From positions 395,160 to 459,159 of the forward strand of contig JACKKF010000003.1 in the NCBI GenBank assembly GCA_020637555.1: DNA of 64,000 nucleotides, read 5' to 3'. The DNA is from Rhodobacter sp. (GTDB taxonomy: Bacteria > Pseudomonadota > Alphaproteobacteria > Rhodobacterales > Rhodobacteraceae). The position numbers and the translations under genes were made by a program. The notes below the pieces were generated by a model. The model was not told the DNA's origin. It ran no database searches and saw only the letters and a program-made list of their open reading frames with translations. Of the stretch, positions 1 through 9,028 are shown one piece after another (the stretch's first letter is position 1; each line of letters starts with the position of its first letter).

Positions 1-454
1 GCAGAACACCGAAATACATGTCCAGCACGCCGTCTTCGACATAGGGCATCAGATAGTCACCCGAGCCCGAGACCATTTCGATCTGCACCTGCGGAAAGGC
101 TTTGTGCAGTTCGATGATCATCGGCGGCAGCAGCTTGGCGGCCCAGGACGGACCCGCGCCGATGGTGATGGTGCTGCCGCTCATGTTCAGCTCGCTGGCC
201 ATTTCGTCTTCGGCCAGTTCCAGCTCGCGCTGGATGAACCGCACCCGCCGGCGCAGCACTTTGCCCGCCGCGGTCGGAATCGTCCCGCGGGGGCTGCGCG
301 CAAACAGGCGGGTTCCCAACTGATCCTCGAGCGCAAGCAGGCTTTTTGACGCCGCGGACTGGGTCAGACCCAGGGCATCGGCTGCCAGAGAGACACTCTG
401 AAGATCATAGATCTTGGCGAAAATGCTCAGCTGTCTGGGCAGGAAAAGGCGCAT
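1..454 (-). CDS. LysR-family transcriptional regulator, C-terminus cut by the window edge
   Basis: The reverse strand reads an uninterrupted frame from an ATG at 454 to the left edge, giving about 151 residues. They start MRLFLPRQLSIFAKIYDLQS and hold a winged helix-turn-helix (about residues 18-40, including ADALGLTQSAASKSLLALE), a typical LysR N-terminus. The beginning of the effector-binding domain follows (SGSTITIGAGPSW). The gene diverges from the ABC/P450 block, so by family habit it probably regulates that block with an aromatic or organic-acid coinducer. The ligand cannot be told because the effector domain is missing. Confidence 0.85.
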   Translation of the reverse strand, partial: MRLFLPRQLSIFAKIYDLQSVSLAADALGLTQSAASKSLLALEDQLGTRLFARSPRGTIPTAAGKVLRRRVRFIQRELELAEDEMASELNMSGSTITIGAGPSWAAKLLPPMIIELHKAFPQVQIEMVSGSGDYLMPYVEDGVLDMYFGVL

Positions 455-497
455 CTGTCACATTCCATATCGTCATGCCTGCATGATACTTATGACT

Positions 498-526
498 TTG
501 TTTCATTCAATGGGCTTGTGTAAATT
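498..526 (+). promoter_or_regulatory. Predicted sigma70-type promoter of the ABC/P450 block
   Basis: TTGTTT (498-503), a 17-base spacer and TAAATT (521-526) lie in the AT-richer divergent region between the LysR gene and the first forward gene. Position and spacing fit a LysR-controlled promoter. This was read by eye only. Confidence 0.45.
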
Positions 527-574
527 GCCCCTGTGATCTCGGGTGCGACCCGGAACCACAGGGAGGAAACCGCA

Positions 575-673
575 ATGCCACACACATCCGTTTCGACACG
601 GGCCAGCATCTGGCCGCCGTCGTCCAACCCTGTCGACATTCATCGGAGCATTCCGCGAGGAATCCCGCAATGA
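575..673 (+). CDS. Possible 32-residue leader ORF overlapping the ABC ATPase start
   Basis: A strong Shine-Dalgarno (GGGAGGAAA, from 561) precedes an ATG at 575. The frame runs 32 codons and stops at TGA 671-673, which overlaps the ATPase start codon (ATG 670-672) as ATGA. The peptide begins MPHTSVSTRASIW and resembles no family I know. The geometry suggests translational coupling of the ABC genes to a leader. It may also be a chance frame, because the ATPase has its own GAGGA about 9 bases upstream. Confidence 0.35.
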   Translation: MPHTSVSTRASIWPPSSNPVDIHRSIPRGIPQ

Positions 674-1500
674 CCCGTCTCGCCAGTGAAAAGACCGCCG
701 CGGCAGATGCTGCGACCAGGACGACCGCGGGCATCTGCATCGACTCGCTCGGGCACGCCTTCCCGACCAAGGACGGTGGGGCGATGCTCGCCCTGGACAA
801 CGTCTCGTTCGAGGTTCCGAATGGCCAGTTCCTGGCCGTGGTCGGCGCCAGTGGGTGCGGCAAGACCACGATCCTGAATATGGCTGCCGGGCTGATCCGG
901 CCGGTGTCGGGCAGTGTGAAGGTCGGTGGCGAGGAAGTCGTGAAGCCGCTGCGCGACACCGGCTACATGTTCGCCCGCGACGGCTTGCTGCCGTGGCGGT
1001 CGGCCCTGAAAAACGTCGAGGTCGGGCTGGAGCATCGCGGCGTTCCGAAAGAGCAGCGCCGCACCCGCGCGCTGCACATGCTGGATGTCGTGGGCTTGTC
1101 CGGTTTTGGAGATTCCTACCCGGCGCAATTGTCGCAAGGGATGCGCCAGCGCGTCGCCATCGCGCGCACCCTGGCCATCAACCCTGGCACCCTGCTGATG
1201 GACGAACCCTTTGCGGCGCTCGATGCCCAGACCAAGATTGCCCTGCAGGGCGAGTTCCTGAAGATCTGGGAAAAGGATCGCAAGACCGTGATGTTCGTGA
1301 CGCACGATCTGGCCGAGGCCGTGTCGATGGCCGATCGCGTCCTCGTCCTGACCAGCCGTCCCGGTCGCATCCATGCCGACATCACCATCGACCTGCCGCG
1401 CCCGCGGGATCCCGGCGAGATCCGGTTCGACAAGCACTACCTGCATCTTCTGGACGGGGTCTGGCAATCACTCAAGGAAGCGGAGGCTCGGGCAGGATGA
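670..1500 (+). CDS. ABC importer ATP-binding protein (nitrate/sulfonate/taurine type)
   Basis: This 276-residue ATPase should energise uptake of a small organic anion through the permease encoded next to it. It has a Walker A GASGCGKTT, a signature written LSQGMRQRVAIAR rather than LSGGQ, Walker B LLMDEPFAALD and a switch His in VTHDL, all typical of the SsuB/TauB/NrtD family. Oddly the Q-loop reads MFARDGLLPW, with Ala where Gln is usual (FQ...LLPW). It overlaps the permease by 4 bases (ATGA). No binding protein lies in this operon. The likely partner is the SsuA-like protein at 10956-11993 on the other strand. Confidence 0.92.
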   Translation: MTRLASEKTAAADAATRTTAGICIDSLGHAFPTKDGGAMLALDNVSFEVPNGQFLAVVGASGCGKTTILNMAAGLIRPVSGSVKVGGEEVVKPLRDTGYMFARDGLLPWRSALKNVEVGLEHRGVPKEQRRTRALHMLDVVGLSGFGDSYPAQLSQGMRQRVAIARTLAINPGTLLMDEPFAALDAQTKIALQGEFLKIWEKDRKTVMFVTHDLAEAVSMADRVLVLTSRPGRIHADITIDLPRPRDPGEIRFDKHYLHLLDGVWQSLKEAEARAG

Positions 1501-2369
1501 GCATGGCCATGGACATGACGGTTTCAAACAACCGGGACACTGGCGTTGTCAGCGTCAAGGACAAGCTTGCGCAGCAGATCACAAGGGAAAGATCCACGCG
1601 GCGCCGGCGCACGATCAATGTCGCCATCATGCGGTTTGCGTTGCTGGCCGCCCTGCTGGTCCCGTGGCAACTGGGCGTCGAATACGGGCTGATCAATCCC
1701 CTGTTCTTTTCCAGCCCATTGGCGATTTTCAATTTCCTCGTCCGTGAACTGGGCGGCGGCACCATCTGGCCGCACGTCCTGGTCACCGTGCGCGAGGCCC
1801 TGCTGGGCTTTCTGATCGGTGCCGCGGCCGGTGTGGCAGCGGGGATCCTGCGCATGCAATTCCCCCTGTTCGGCGATGTCACCAACCCGTTCCTGACGAT
1901 CCTGAACGTGCTGCCGCGTGTCGCCCTGGCGCCGATGTTCGTCCTGTGGTTCGGCATTGGCGAGGGCTCGAAGATCGCGCTGTCGGTCAGTCTGGTGTTC
2001 TTCATCCTGATGCTGAGCACCGAAGCCGGGATCAAGTCGCTGGACCGCGAACTGATCGTCACCCAACGCGCCCTGGGGGCCACCCGGACCCAATTGTTCT
2101 GGAAGGTGATGCTGCCTGGTGCCGTGCCCGCGATGTTCAGCGGCATGCGACTGGGTGTCGTCTATTCGCTTCTTGCGGTGGTCGTGGGCGAAATGATTGC
2201 CTCGCAGATGGGGCTGGGCCAACGCATCGCCTTCTATGCGGCCAGTTTCCAGGGCGACGGATTGCTTGGAACGATCCTCATCCTCGCGGCGATCGGTCTT
2301 CTGTTCAATGTCGTCGTCGTCAACGCCGAAGCGAAGCTGATGCACTGGAGGCTTCATGACGACGACTGA
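1497..2369 (+). CDS. ABC importer permease (SsuC/TauC-like)
   Basis: A 290-residue integral membrane protein of the BPD_transp_1 family with about six hydrophobic segments, the first starting near residue 40 (AIMRFALLAALLVPW). The cytoplasmic coupling loop is visible as QRALGATRTQLFWKVMLPG, the EAA-like motif that docks on the ATPase. The ATG at 1497 overlaps the ATPase stop (ATGA), so the pair is translationally coupled. Substrate is not determinable. The family imports sulfonates, nitrate, taurine and aromatic acids such as phthalate. Confidence 0.92.
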   Translation: MSMAMDMTVSNNRDTGVVSVKDKLAQQITRERSTRRRRTINVAIMRFALLAALLVPWQLGVEYGLINPLFFSSPLAIFNFLVRELGGGTIWPHVLVTVREALLGFLIGAAAGVAAGILRMQFPLFGDVTNPFLTILNVLPRVALAPMFVLWFGIGEGSKIALSVSLVFFILMLSTEAGIKSLDRELIVTQRALGATRTQLFWKVMLPGAVPAMFSGMRLGVVYSLLAVVVGEMIASQMGLGQRIAFYAASFQGDGLLGTILILAAIGLLFNVVVVNAEAKLMHWRLHDDD

Positions 2370-2413
2370 TCCAGCCATTCGCAATCGTGCAGTCGGAGCT
2401 TTGGGAGAAATAA

Positions 2414-3631
2414 ATGCATAACCCTATGGCGTTCAACGAAATTCCGCGTCAGCCTGGGCAGGACCGTCCGTTCCAGCCGCCTGTGGAAATCGATACCCTG
2501 CGTCGCGAAGAGCCGGTGACCCCGGTTCGCATGAAGGACGGCCAGATCGCGTATTTCGTCACCAAGCATTCCGCGGTGAAGGAAGTTCTGGGCGACAACA
2601 AGCGGTTCAGCGCCTCGCCTGCGACCCCGGGCTTTCCGCTCGACAACCTGATCGGTGGCAACACGAACCTGTTCTCGCGGTTCTCGATCGTGCGGGTCGA
2701 CAACCCGAACCACGCCCGGCTGCGGCGCGCCGTTCAGGCACCCTTCCGGCCGCGCGAAGTGCCCAAGCATACCGCCATGATCACCGAGGTCGCACAGCAG
2801 TGCCTGGACGACGTGCGCGCGGCCGGTTCGCCCGCCGACATCGTGCCGCTCTACACCTCGGAGATCCCGTCGCGGGTGATCTGCAAGGTGATGGGGGTGC
2901 CTGAGTCGCTGCGGAAGGAGGCCAAGAAACTGTCCTGGACGGTTGGTGTTCCACGGCCTGCCGGGCAGTTGGACGGCTATGACGAGCTGGGCGAATTCCT
3001 GCGCGATATCGTGCGCCACATCGACGCCGATGCGAATTCCCCGGTGGTGCTGTCGTTCCTCAAGGCCGCGTTGGAGGCCGGCGAAATGAGCGAGGACGAG
3101 CTGGTCGCCAAGGCTGTTCTGGTCCTGCAGGCCGGACACGAGACGACGGCGCAGACCATGGCCCTGGGCTGTGCCCGCATCCTGACCGAGCCGGATCTGT
3201 ATCGCGCCCTGGCTGCCGAGCCCGAATTCTCGGACGATGCCGTCGAGGAAATGATCCGCTACACCGCGACGATCCGGGGCGGTCCGCGCCGCGTTGCCCT
3301 GGAAGAGGTCACGGTGGACGGCAAGACCTATCCGGCGGGCACCGGTTTCATCACCTCGCTGCACGCGGCGAACCACGATCCTGACGTGTTCGAGAACCCG
3401 GGCGCCTTCAAGCCCGGGCGCGACATGGGCCGCGCGCACCTGTCCTTCAGCTTTGGGATGCATCAGTGCCTGGGTCAGTTCCTGGCCCGGCTCGAGCTGA
3501 AGATCGGCATGCAGACGCTGTTCCACGGCCTGCCCGAGTTGCGGCTTGACCGCCCCGCCAGCGAGCTTTCGTTCCACGGCGGCGCCGGGGTCTACGGCAT
3601 CGACACCCTGCCGCTGGCCTGGAAAAGCTGA
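2414..3631 (+). CDS. Cytochrome P450 (soluble bacterial class)
   Basis: A 405-residue haem monooxygenase, the usual bacterial length, with no membrane anchor. The haem loop FSFGMHQCLG puts the cysteine ligand at residue 352. The I-helix has AGHETTAQT with the acid-alcohol pair, and the K-helix ExxR is EMIR. It lies 9 bases upstream of a fused flavin/2Fe-2S reductase and 44 bases after the ABC permease, so the block probably imports a substrate and hydroxylates or O-dealkylates it. The downstream aldehyde dehydrogenase could oxidise an aldehyde released by dealkylation (inference). Confidence 0.95.
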   Translation: MHNPMAFNEIPRQPGQDRPFQPPVEIDTLRREEPVTPVRMKDGQIAYFVTKHSAVKEVLGDNKRFSASPATPGFPLDNLIGGNTNLFSRFSIVRVDNPNHARLRRAVQAPFRPREVPKHTAMITEVAQQCLDDVRAAGSPADIVPLYTSEIPSRVICKVMGVPESLRKEAKKLSWTVGVPRPAGQLDGYDELGEFLRDIVRHIDADANSPVVLSFLKAALEAGEMSEDELVAKAVLVLQAGHETTAQTMALGCARILTEPDLYRALAAEPEFSDDAVEEMIRYTATIRGGPRRVALEEVTVDGKTYPAGTGFITSLHAANHDPDVFENPGAFKPGRDMGRAHLSFSFGMHQCLGQFLARLELKIGMQTLFHGLPELRLDRPASELSFHGGAGVYGIDTLPLAWKS

Positions 3632-3640
3632 GGTCCCGCC

Positions 3641-4579
3641 ATGACATGGTTTGACGCGAAAATTGTTGCCGTGGATCAGGTCGCGACGGACATCAAGTCC
3701 TTCCGGCTGGTTCCAGCCGATCCTCAGGCAGGGCTTGCATCGTGGAAACCGGGCGCGCATCTGGACGTGCGCGCCGAGAATGGCATCGTGAGGCAGTATT
3801 CGCTCTGTGGCGATCCCGCAGATCCGGCCTCGTATCGCATTGCCATCCTGCACGAAGCGGCAGGGCGCGGCGGATCCGAGTATTTCCACAGCCATGTGGT
3901 CCCCGGTTCAACAGTGGCGATCAGCGAGCCCCGGAACCTTTTCCCGCTGGTCGAAGGACGCTCAAACTATCTGCTGATCGCGGGGGGGATCGGCATCACG
4001 CCGATCCTGCCGATGATCCGCGAACTCGACGCTGCGGGCCGCGCGTGGCATCTGCATTACGGCGGTCGCGCGCTCGATCGCATGGCCTTCACGGACGAGC
4101 TTGCGGCTTACGACGACCGGGTCGATCTGCACACCGGGCTGCTTGATCTGCCCAGGATCCTGTCCGAGCAACCGAAGGGCACCGCGGTCTATTGCTGCGG
4201 GCCGACAGCCCTGATGGATGCGGTGCTGGAAACGGCTGCGGCTGTTGGGCTTGATGACGTGCATATCGAACGCTTTGCCCCCGTCGAAGCGGCCGAGGAC
4301 AGCGACGGAACCGCGCTTGACAGCTTCGACGTGGAGTTGCGGCAGACTGGCGTGACGCTGCATATCGAGAAGGGCCAGACGATCCTGGATGCCGTGATCG
4401 AGGTCCTGCCGGATCACCCCTATTCCTGCGAGTCGGGCACCTGCGGCAACTGCGTGTCGACGGTGCTGGAAGGCACGCCGGTGCACCGCGACTGCGTGTT
4501 GTCCGACGACGAGAGGAAGAACAAGATGATGATCTGCGTCGGTGGCAGCGCGTCGAAGCGCCTGGTCCTGGACCTGTGA
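3641..4579 (+). CDS. PDR-type ferredoxin reductase (flavin + NAD + C-terminal 2Fe-2S)
   Basis: A 312-residue one-chain electron donor built like phthalate dioxygenase reductase or VanB. A flavin-binding barrel has RQYS at residues 51-54, an NAD-binding segment contains LLIAGGIGITPIL, and a plant-type ferredoxin domain has cysteines at 263, 268, 271 and 299. Such reductases usually serve Rieske oxygenases. Here it directly follows the P450, so it most likely delivers NAD(P)H electrons to the P450 without a separate ferredoxin. It has the same length and cluster-cysteine positions as the reductase at 46572-47510. Confidence 0.93.
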   Translation: MTWFDAKIVAVDQVATDIKSFRLVPADPQAGLASWKPGAHLDVRAENGIVRQYSLCGDPADPASYRIAILHEAAGRGGSEYFHSHVVPGSTVAISEPRNLFPLVEGRSNYLLIAGGIGITPILPMIRELDAAGRAWHLHYGGRALDRMAFTDELAAYDDRVDLHTGLLDLPRILSEQPKGTAVYCCGPTALMDAVLETAAAVGLDDVHIERFAPVEAAEDSDGTALDSFDVELRQTGVTLHIEKGQTILDAVIEVLPDHPYSCESGTCGNCVSTVLEGTPVHRDCVLSDDERKNKMMICVGGSASKRLVLDL

Positions 4580-4989
4580 TGAGCGGCACCGCGCACGCCA
4601 CCTTTGCCCCTGAGGGCACGCCGCCCCCGGGCCCGACCTACAGCCACGGTGTCCGGTTCGATCCCGGCTGCCAGGTCCTGCAGATCTCGGGCCAGGTTCC
4701 GATGGACAGCGACGGGACGTGCAGTGCCGACGGGGCGGCGCAGGCCGACAGGGTTTTTGCCAACCTCGGCGCGGTCCTGGACGACGCGGGCATGACCACC
4801 GCCAATCTGGTGCATATCCGGTGCTATCTGGTCGACCGGCAGGATCTGCCGGCCTTTCAGGACGCGCGCGACCGGTTCCTGAAAGGTGTCCGGCCTGCCG
4901 CCACACTGGTTTTCGTGTCGGGCCTTGGCAAGCCGGAATGGCGGATCGAGGTCGAAGCCCTTGCCGCACGCCCGATGCCCGCGGGCTAG
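4579..4989 (+). CDS. RidA/YjgF/UK114-family protein
   Basis: A 136-residue protein with the family layout: SHGVRFDPG and QISGQVPMD strands near the N-terminus, then RCYLVDRQDL, and RPAATLVFVSGLGKPEWRIE near the C-terminus with the Arg and Glu used for substrate carboxylate binding. RidA proteins hydrolyse reactive enamines/imines, and some catabolic members act as deaminases or chorismatase-like enzymes. The ATG at 4579 overlaps the reductase stop (TGATG). A GTG three bases earlier is an alternative. Its substrate in this operon is unknown. Confidence 0.88.
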   Translation: MSGTAHATFAPEGTPPPGPTYSHGVRFDPGCQVLQISGQVPMDSDGTCSADGAAQADRVFANLGAVLDDAGMTTANLVHIRCYLVDRQDLPAFQDARDRFLKGVRPAATLVFVSGLGKPEWRIEVEALAARPMPAG

Positions 4990-5118
4990 CCGCCTCGGCG
5001 CGGCCGCCGCGCAACAACGAAATTCGAAACCCGCCCCTGGTGCACCGCGCATCGGGGGAGCAACAGACACTTGCCAGGCGCACCCGTGGCCTGTCGCACC
5101 GACCGAAAGGCACCCGAA

Positions 5119-6615
5119 ATGACTGTAGCGACCACGACCCCCCAGCCCGTCCTGCCAGCATTCATCCGCAATGAGCCGACCAAGCAGCTTTTGATCGGTG
5201 GTCAGTGGGTTGCCTCTGACGAAGGCCGGACCTTTGCCACGCCCAACCCGGCCAATGGCCGCACGCTGGCGCATCTGACCCACGCAACCTCGGCCGACGT
5301 GGACCGTGCCGTCGCCGCCGCCCGCGCCGCCTTCGTGGGGCCATGGAGCAAGTTCACCCCCTTTGAACGCCAGGCCGTCCTGCTGCGGCTCGCGGATGTC
5401 ATCGACCGGAACTTTGATGAGCTGTGCCTGATCGATACGCTCGACGTCGGCATGCCGATGGCGCGCGCGACCAATGTGCGCCGTCGCGCGGTCGCCCTGC
5501 TGCGCTATTATGCCGGGTTGGCGACGTCGATCCATGGTCAGACGATGCCGAACTCGATCCCGGGCGATGTGTTCGCCTATACGCGACGCGAGGCGGTCGG
5601 CGTGGTCGGCGCGATCATCCCCTGGAACGGACCGCTGGGGATCAGCATTTCGCGCGTCGCGCCGGCGCTGGCGACCGGCTGCACCGTGGTTCTGAAGCCG
5701 TCGGAATTGGCCAGCCTGGCCCCCTTGCGGTTCGGTGAACTGGCGCTGGAGGCCGGTGTCCCCGAGGGGGTGATCAACGTGATCACCGGCCCGGGCGACG
5801 TGGGCGCGGCGATGTCGGCGCACCCGGATATCGACAAGATCTCGTTTACCGGTTCGACCGCAACGGGGCAGGCCGTGATCCGGGCCTCGGCGGGCAACGT
5901 CAAGCGGCTGGCGCTGGAACTGGGCGGCAAATCCCCGGACATCGTGTTCGCGGACGCCGATCTTGACCAGGCGGTGCCCGGCGCGGCGATGGCCGCGTTC
6001 CAGAACAGCGGCCAGGTGTGCAGTGCCGGAACCCGTCTTTTTGTTCATCGGGCGATCCACGACGAATTTGTCGCCCGCGTCGCCGAGTTCGCCAATGGCC
6101 TGCGCGTGGGCGAACCGACACTGGACACCACGCAGCTGGGTCCGCTGGTTTCGGAAGGGCAGCTGAACCGCGTGCAGAAATACCTGCACGCAGGCAAGGA
6201 CGAAGGCGCGCGCCTTCTGGCGGGGGGCGAGCGGCTGACCACCGAGGCCCATCGCGAGGGGTATTTCGTGGCGCCGACGGTCTTTGCCGATGTGCGCGAC
6301 GACATGACCATCGCGCGCGAAGAGATCTTTGGCCCGGTTCTCAGCATCCTGCCGTTCGACGACACCGACGAGGTCATCAGACGCGCGAATGCCACGCCCT
6401 ACGGGCTGGGAAGCGGCGTCTGGACCCGCGACGTCAGCAAGGCGCACCAGGTCGCCGCCGGGCTGCGTGCCGGGACGGTCTGGGTCAACTGCTATCAACT
6501 GATGGATCCGTCCATTCCCTTCGGCGGCTTCAAGATGAGCGGGTATGGCCGCGAATCCGGCGTCGAGAGCCTCGACGACTACCTCGAAACCAAATCGGTC
6601 GTGGTGCGGCTCTAA
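5119..6615 (+). CDS. NAD(P)-dependent aldehyde dehydrogenase
   Basis: A 498-residue ALDH-superfamily enzyme with the oxyanion Asn in IPWNGP (N170), general-base Glu in LELGGKSPD (E267) and catalytic Cys in NSGQVCSAG (C301). It oxidises an aldehyde to the acid and is well placed to process an aldehyde made by the upstream P450. The start at 5119 (MTVATTTPQ) was chosen over an in-frame upstream codon because conserved ALDH sequence begins only after it. It is followed by a GC-rich hairpin and a sulfatase gene. Confidence 0.93.
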   Translation: MTVATTTPQPVLPAFIRNEPTKQLLIGGQWVASDEGRTFATPNPANGRTLAHLTHATSADVDRAVAAARAAFVGPWSKFTPFERQAVLLRLADVIDRNFDELCLIDTLDVGMPMARATNVRRRAVALLRYYAGLATSIHGQTMPNSIPGDVFAYTRREAVGVVGAIIPWNGPLGISISRVAPALATGCTVVLKPSELASLAPLRFGELALEAGVPEGVINVITGPGDVGAAMSAHPDIDKISFTGSTATGQAVIRASAGNVKRLALELGGKSPDIVFADADLDQAVPGAAMAAFQNSGQVCSAGTRLFVHRAIHDEFVARVAEFANGLRVGEPTLDTTQLGPLVSEGQLNRVQKYLHAGKDEGARLLAGGERLTTEAHREGYFVAPTVFADVRDDMTIAREEIFGPVLSILPFDDTDEVIRRANATPYGLGSGVWTRDVSKAHQVAAGLRAGTVWVNCYQLMDPSIPFGGFKMSGYGRESGVESLDDYLETKSVVVRL

Positions 6616-6631
6616 GCCACCGCGCCCGGTC

Positions 6632-6654
6632 GGCCGCGCCCCAAGGGCGCGGCC
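6632..6654 (+). terminator. Intercistronic GC hairpin (no U tract)
   Basis: A perfect 10-bp inverted repeat, GGCCGCGCCC / GGGCGCGGCC, with a 3-base loop sits between the aldehyde dehydrogenase and the sulfatase. There is no T run after it, so it is more likely an mRNA-stability or attenuating element than a full terminator. Confidence 0.4.
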
Positions 6655-6683
6655 CAGGCAAACCAAAGGATCAGGGAACGACC

Positions 6684-8975
6684 ATGACGCAAGCACCGTT
6701 TCAGGGCAAAATCCAACCCGACTTCCGTGACAGCGTGCCGGCCTGGCCAGTCGAACGGAAACCCGACGGGGACGCGCCCAATGTGGTGCTGGTTGTGCTC
6801 GACGATGTCGGCTATGCCCAGCTGGGATGCTATGGGTCCGATATCGCGACACCGAACATCGACCGGCTGGCGGCGGACGGTCTGCGGATGCAGCAGTTCA
6901 ATACGACCGGAATCTGCTCGGCCTCGCGGTCCTGCATCCTGACCGGGCGCAATCACCACTCGAACCACATGGGCGCGGTGGCCGAATTGGCGACGGGCTT
7001 TCCTGGCTATGACTTCCGCATGCCCAAGGAAAACGGCACCCTGGCCGAGATCCTGCGCGCGCAGGGCTGGGGGACGCTGGCAATCGGCAAATGGCACCTG
7101 ACCCCGGCCGAGGAACAGAACCTCGGTGCCAACCGGTCACGCTGGCCGCTGAGCCGCGGGTTCGACCGGTTCTACGGGTTCCATGGCTCGGACACGAGTC
7201 AGTATTACCCGGATCTCGTCTATGACAACCATCAGGTTCCGCCGCCGAAAACGCCCGAGGAAGGCTATCACGTCAGCGAGGACCTGGCGGACAAGTCCAT
7301 CGAGTTCGTGCGCGATCTGCACAACGCGGCGCCGGGCAAGCCGTTCTTCCTCTATTTTGCCTTGGGCGCGATGCACACGCCGCTCCACGCGCCGCGCGAT
7401 TACATCGACCGCTACAAGGGGCAGTTCGACTTGGGCTGGGACGAATGGCGCAAGACCGTGTATCAGCGGATGCTGTCGACCGGGATCCTGCCCCCGGGAA
7501 CCGAACTGACCCCGCGGCCTGACTGGATTCCCGCCTGGGACACGTTGAACGACACCGAAAAGCGCGTCTATGCGCGCTTGATGGAGGTCTATGCCGGGTT
7601 CCTTGAGCATACCGATGCCCAGATCGGCCGGGTGATGGATGCGCTCGACGATATGGGCAAGCTGGACAACACGATTTTCATCGTGATTTCCGACAATGGT
7701 GCCAGTCCCGAAGGCGGGCGGAACGGCACCTTCAACAACCTGCGCTATCTCAACGGGATCGGGCAGACGGCCGATGACGTCGACAAGGAACTGGACCGCA
7801 TCGGTGGGCCGGATTCGAATCCGCATTATCCGATGGGTTGGGCCTGGGCCGGCAACACCCCGTTCCAGCGCTGGAAGCAGGAGGTCCATGCCGGCGGCGT
7901 GGCCGATCCGTTCATCATCAGCTGGCCCAAGGGGTTGCGCGATCGCGGCGCCATTCGCCCGCAATATGCGCATGCCATCGACGTGACGCCGACAGTGCTG
8001 AACTTGCTGGGCATCGCGTTTCCCGACGTCATCGAGGGCATTCAGCAGTCGCCGGTTCATGGCACCAGCTTTGCCCACTGCCTTGCCGACCCCGAGCAAC
8101 CCAGCAATCACCTGATCCAGTATTATGAGATCCGCGGTTGCCGCGCGATGTATGCCGAGGGCTGGAAGGCGGTGACCTATCATCCGCGCATCGGCCTGGC
8201 CTGGGACGGGTCCGATCCGACGCGGCCCTACAGCGCGGACAAGTGGGAGCTTTATCACCTCGAGACGGATTTTTCCGAGCGCCATGACCTGGCCGACAAG
8301 CATCCGGATATCGTGCGCAATCTGGTTGACATGTGGTGGGCCGAGGCCGGCAAATACGATGTCCTGCCGCTGGACAACCGGGGTGTCGCCCGACTGTCGA
8401 CCCGCAAGGCGCTGCAATACGAGATCGTGTCGCCGCACAAGATGTATCGCTCGCCGGGCACCATTCGCGAACACGGCGCGATCAACCTGAAAAACCAGTC
8501 GCACGCGATCGAAGCCACGGTCGATGTGCCCGAGAGCGGGGCAGAGGGCGTCTTGTTGTCGATGGGCAACGGCTATGCCGGGTATGCGTTCTTCGTCCAC
8601 GACGGGGTGCCGGTCTACACGCACAACTACGCATCGCTGGATGAATACGAGGTCGTCTCGTCACGGGTGTTGTCCCCGGGCAGGGCGGTGATCCGGTTCG
8701 AGTTCGAAAAGACCGGAGAGCACACCGGCATCGGACGGATGTTCATCAACGGGGACAAGGTCGGCGAGGCGGTAATCGCCAAGACGATTCCGGTGTTCTT
8801 TGCCGGGGCCGAAATGGCCGTGGGCTATAACCCCGGCTATGGCGTATCGCGGCGCTATCGCGACCGGGGCCGGTTCGAATTCAACGGTGACATCGAGCAT
8901 GTTGTCATCGAGGCCGAAGGCGCCCCTCAGGCGGACCGTGACGCCCTCGAGCGCGTTGCCATGGCGATCCAGTGA
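6684..8975 (+). CDS. Arylsulfatase (type I, formylglycine-dependent), copy 1
   Basis: A 763-residue sulfatase of the alkaline-phosphatase superfamily. The metal-binding VVLDDVG has Asp40/Asp41, and the modification motif is CSASR with Cys78, a C-x-[P/A]-x-R site converted to formylglycine. Further family signatures are GKWHLTP, FYGFHGSD and SDNGASPEGG. It hydrolyses sulfate esters. No signal peptide is apparent, so it is probably cytoplasmic. It is closely related throughout to the sulfatase at 15910-18213, and the FGE at 14879-15793 is the likely maturase. The start was chosen at MTQAPFQG. Confidence 0.94.
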   Translation: MTQAPFQGKIQPDFRDSVPAWPVERKPDGDAPNVVLVVLDDVGYAQLGCYGSDIATPNIDRLAADGLRMQQFNTTGICSASRSCILTGRNHHSNHMGAVAELATGFPGYDFRMPKENGTLAEILRAQGWGTLAIGKWHLTPAEEQNLGANRSRWPLSRGFDRFYGFHGSDTSQYYPDLVYDNHQVPPPKTPEEGYHVSEDLADKSIEFVRDLHNAAPGKPFFLYFALGAMHTPLHAPRDYIDRYKGQFDLGWDEWRKTVYQRMLSTGILPPGTELTPRPDWIPAWDTLNDTEKRVYARLMEVYAGFLEHTDAQIGRVMDALDDMGKLDNTIFIVISDNGASPEGGRNGTFNNLRYLNGIGQTADDVDKELDRIGGPDSNPHYPMGWAWAGNTPFQRWKQEVHAGGVADPFIISWPKGLRDRGAIRPQYAHAIDVTPTVLNLLGIAFPDVIEGIQQSPVHGTSFAHCLADPEQPSNHLIQYYEIRGCRAMYAEGWKAVTYHPRIGLAWDGSDPTRPYSADKWELYHLETDFSERHDLADKHPDIVRNLVDMWWAEAGKYDVLPLDNRGVARLSTRKALQYEIVSPHKMYRSPGTIREHGAINLKNQSHAIEATVDVPESGAEGVLLSMGNGYAGYAFFVHDGVPVYTHNYASLDEYEVVSSRVLSPGRAVIRFEFEKTGEHTGIGRMFINGDKVGEAVIAKTIPVFFAGAEMAVGYNPGYGVSRRYRDRGRFEFNGDIEHVVIEAEGAPQADRDALERVAMAIQ

Positions 8976-9028
8976 CAGCCGTTGAAACAGGAATCAGGGC
9001 CGCCAAGGCCATGTCGGAGCATCAAAAC

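Noticed and set aside
2354..3895. Long reverse frame across the P450 gene
   Set aside because: Shadow of the P450 and reductase coding frames; no SD, no domain.
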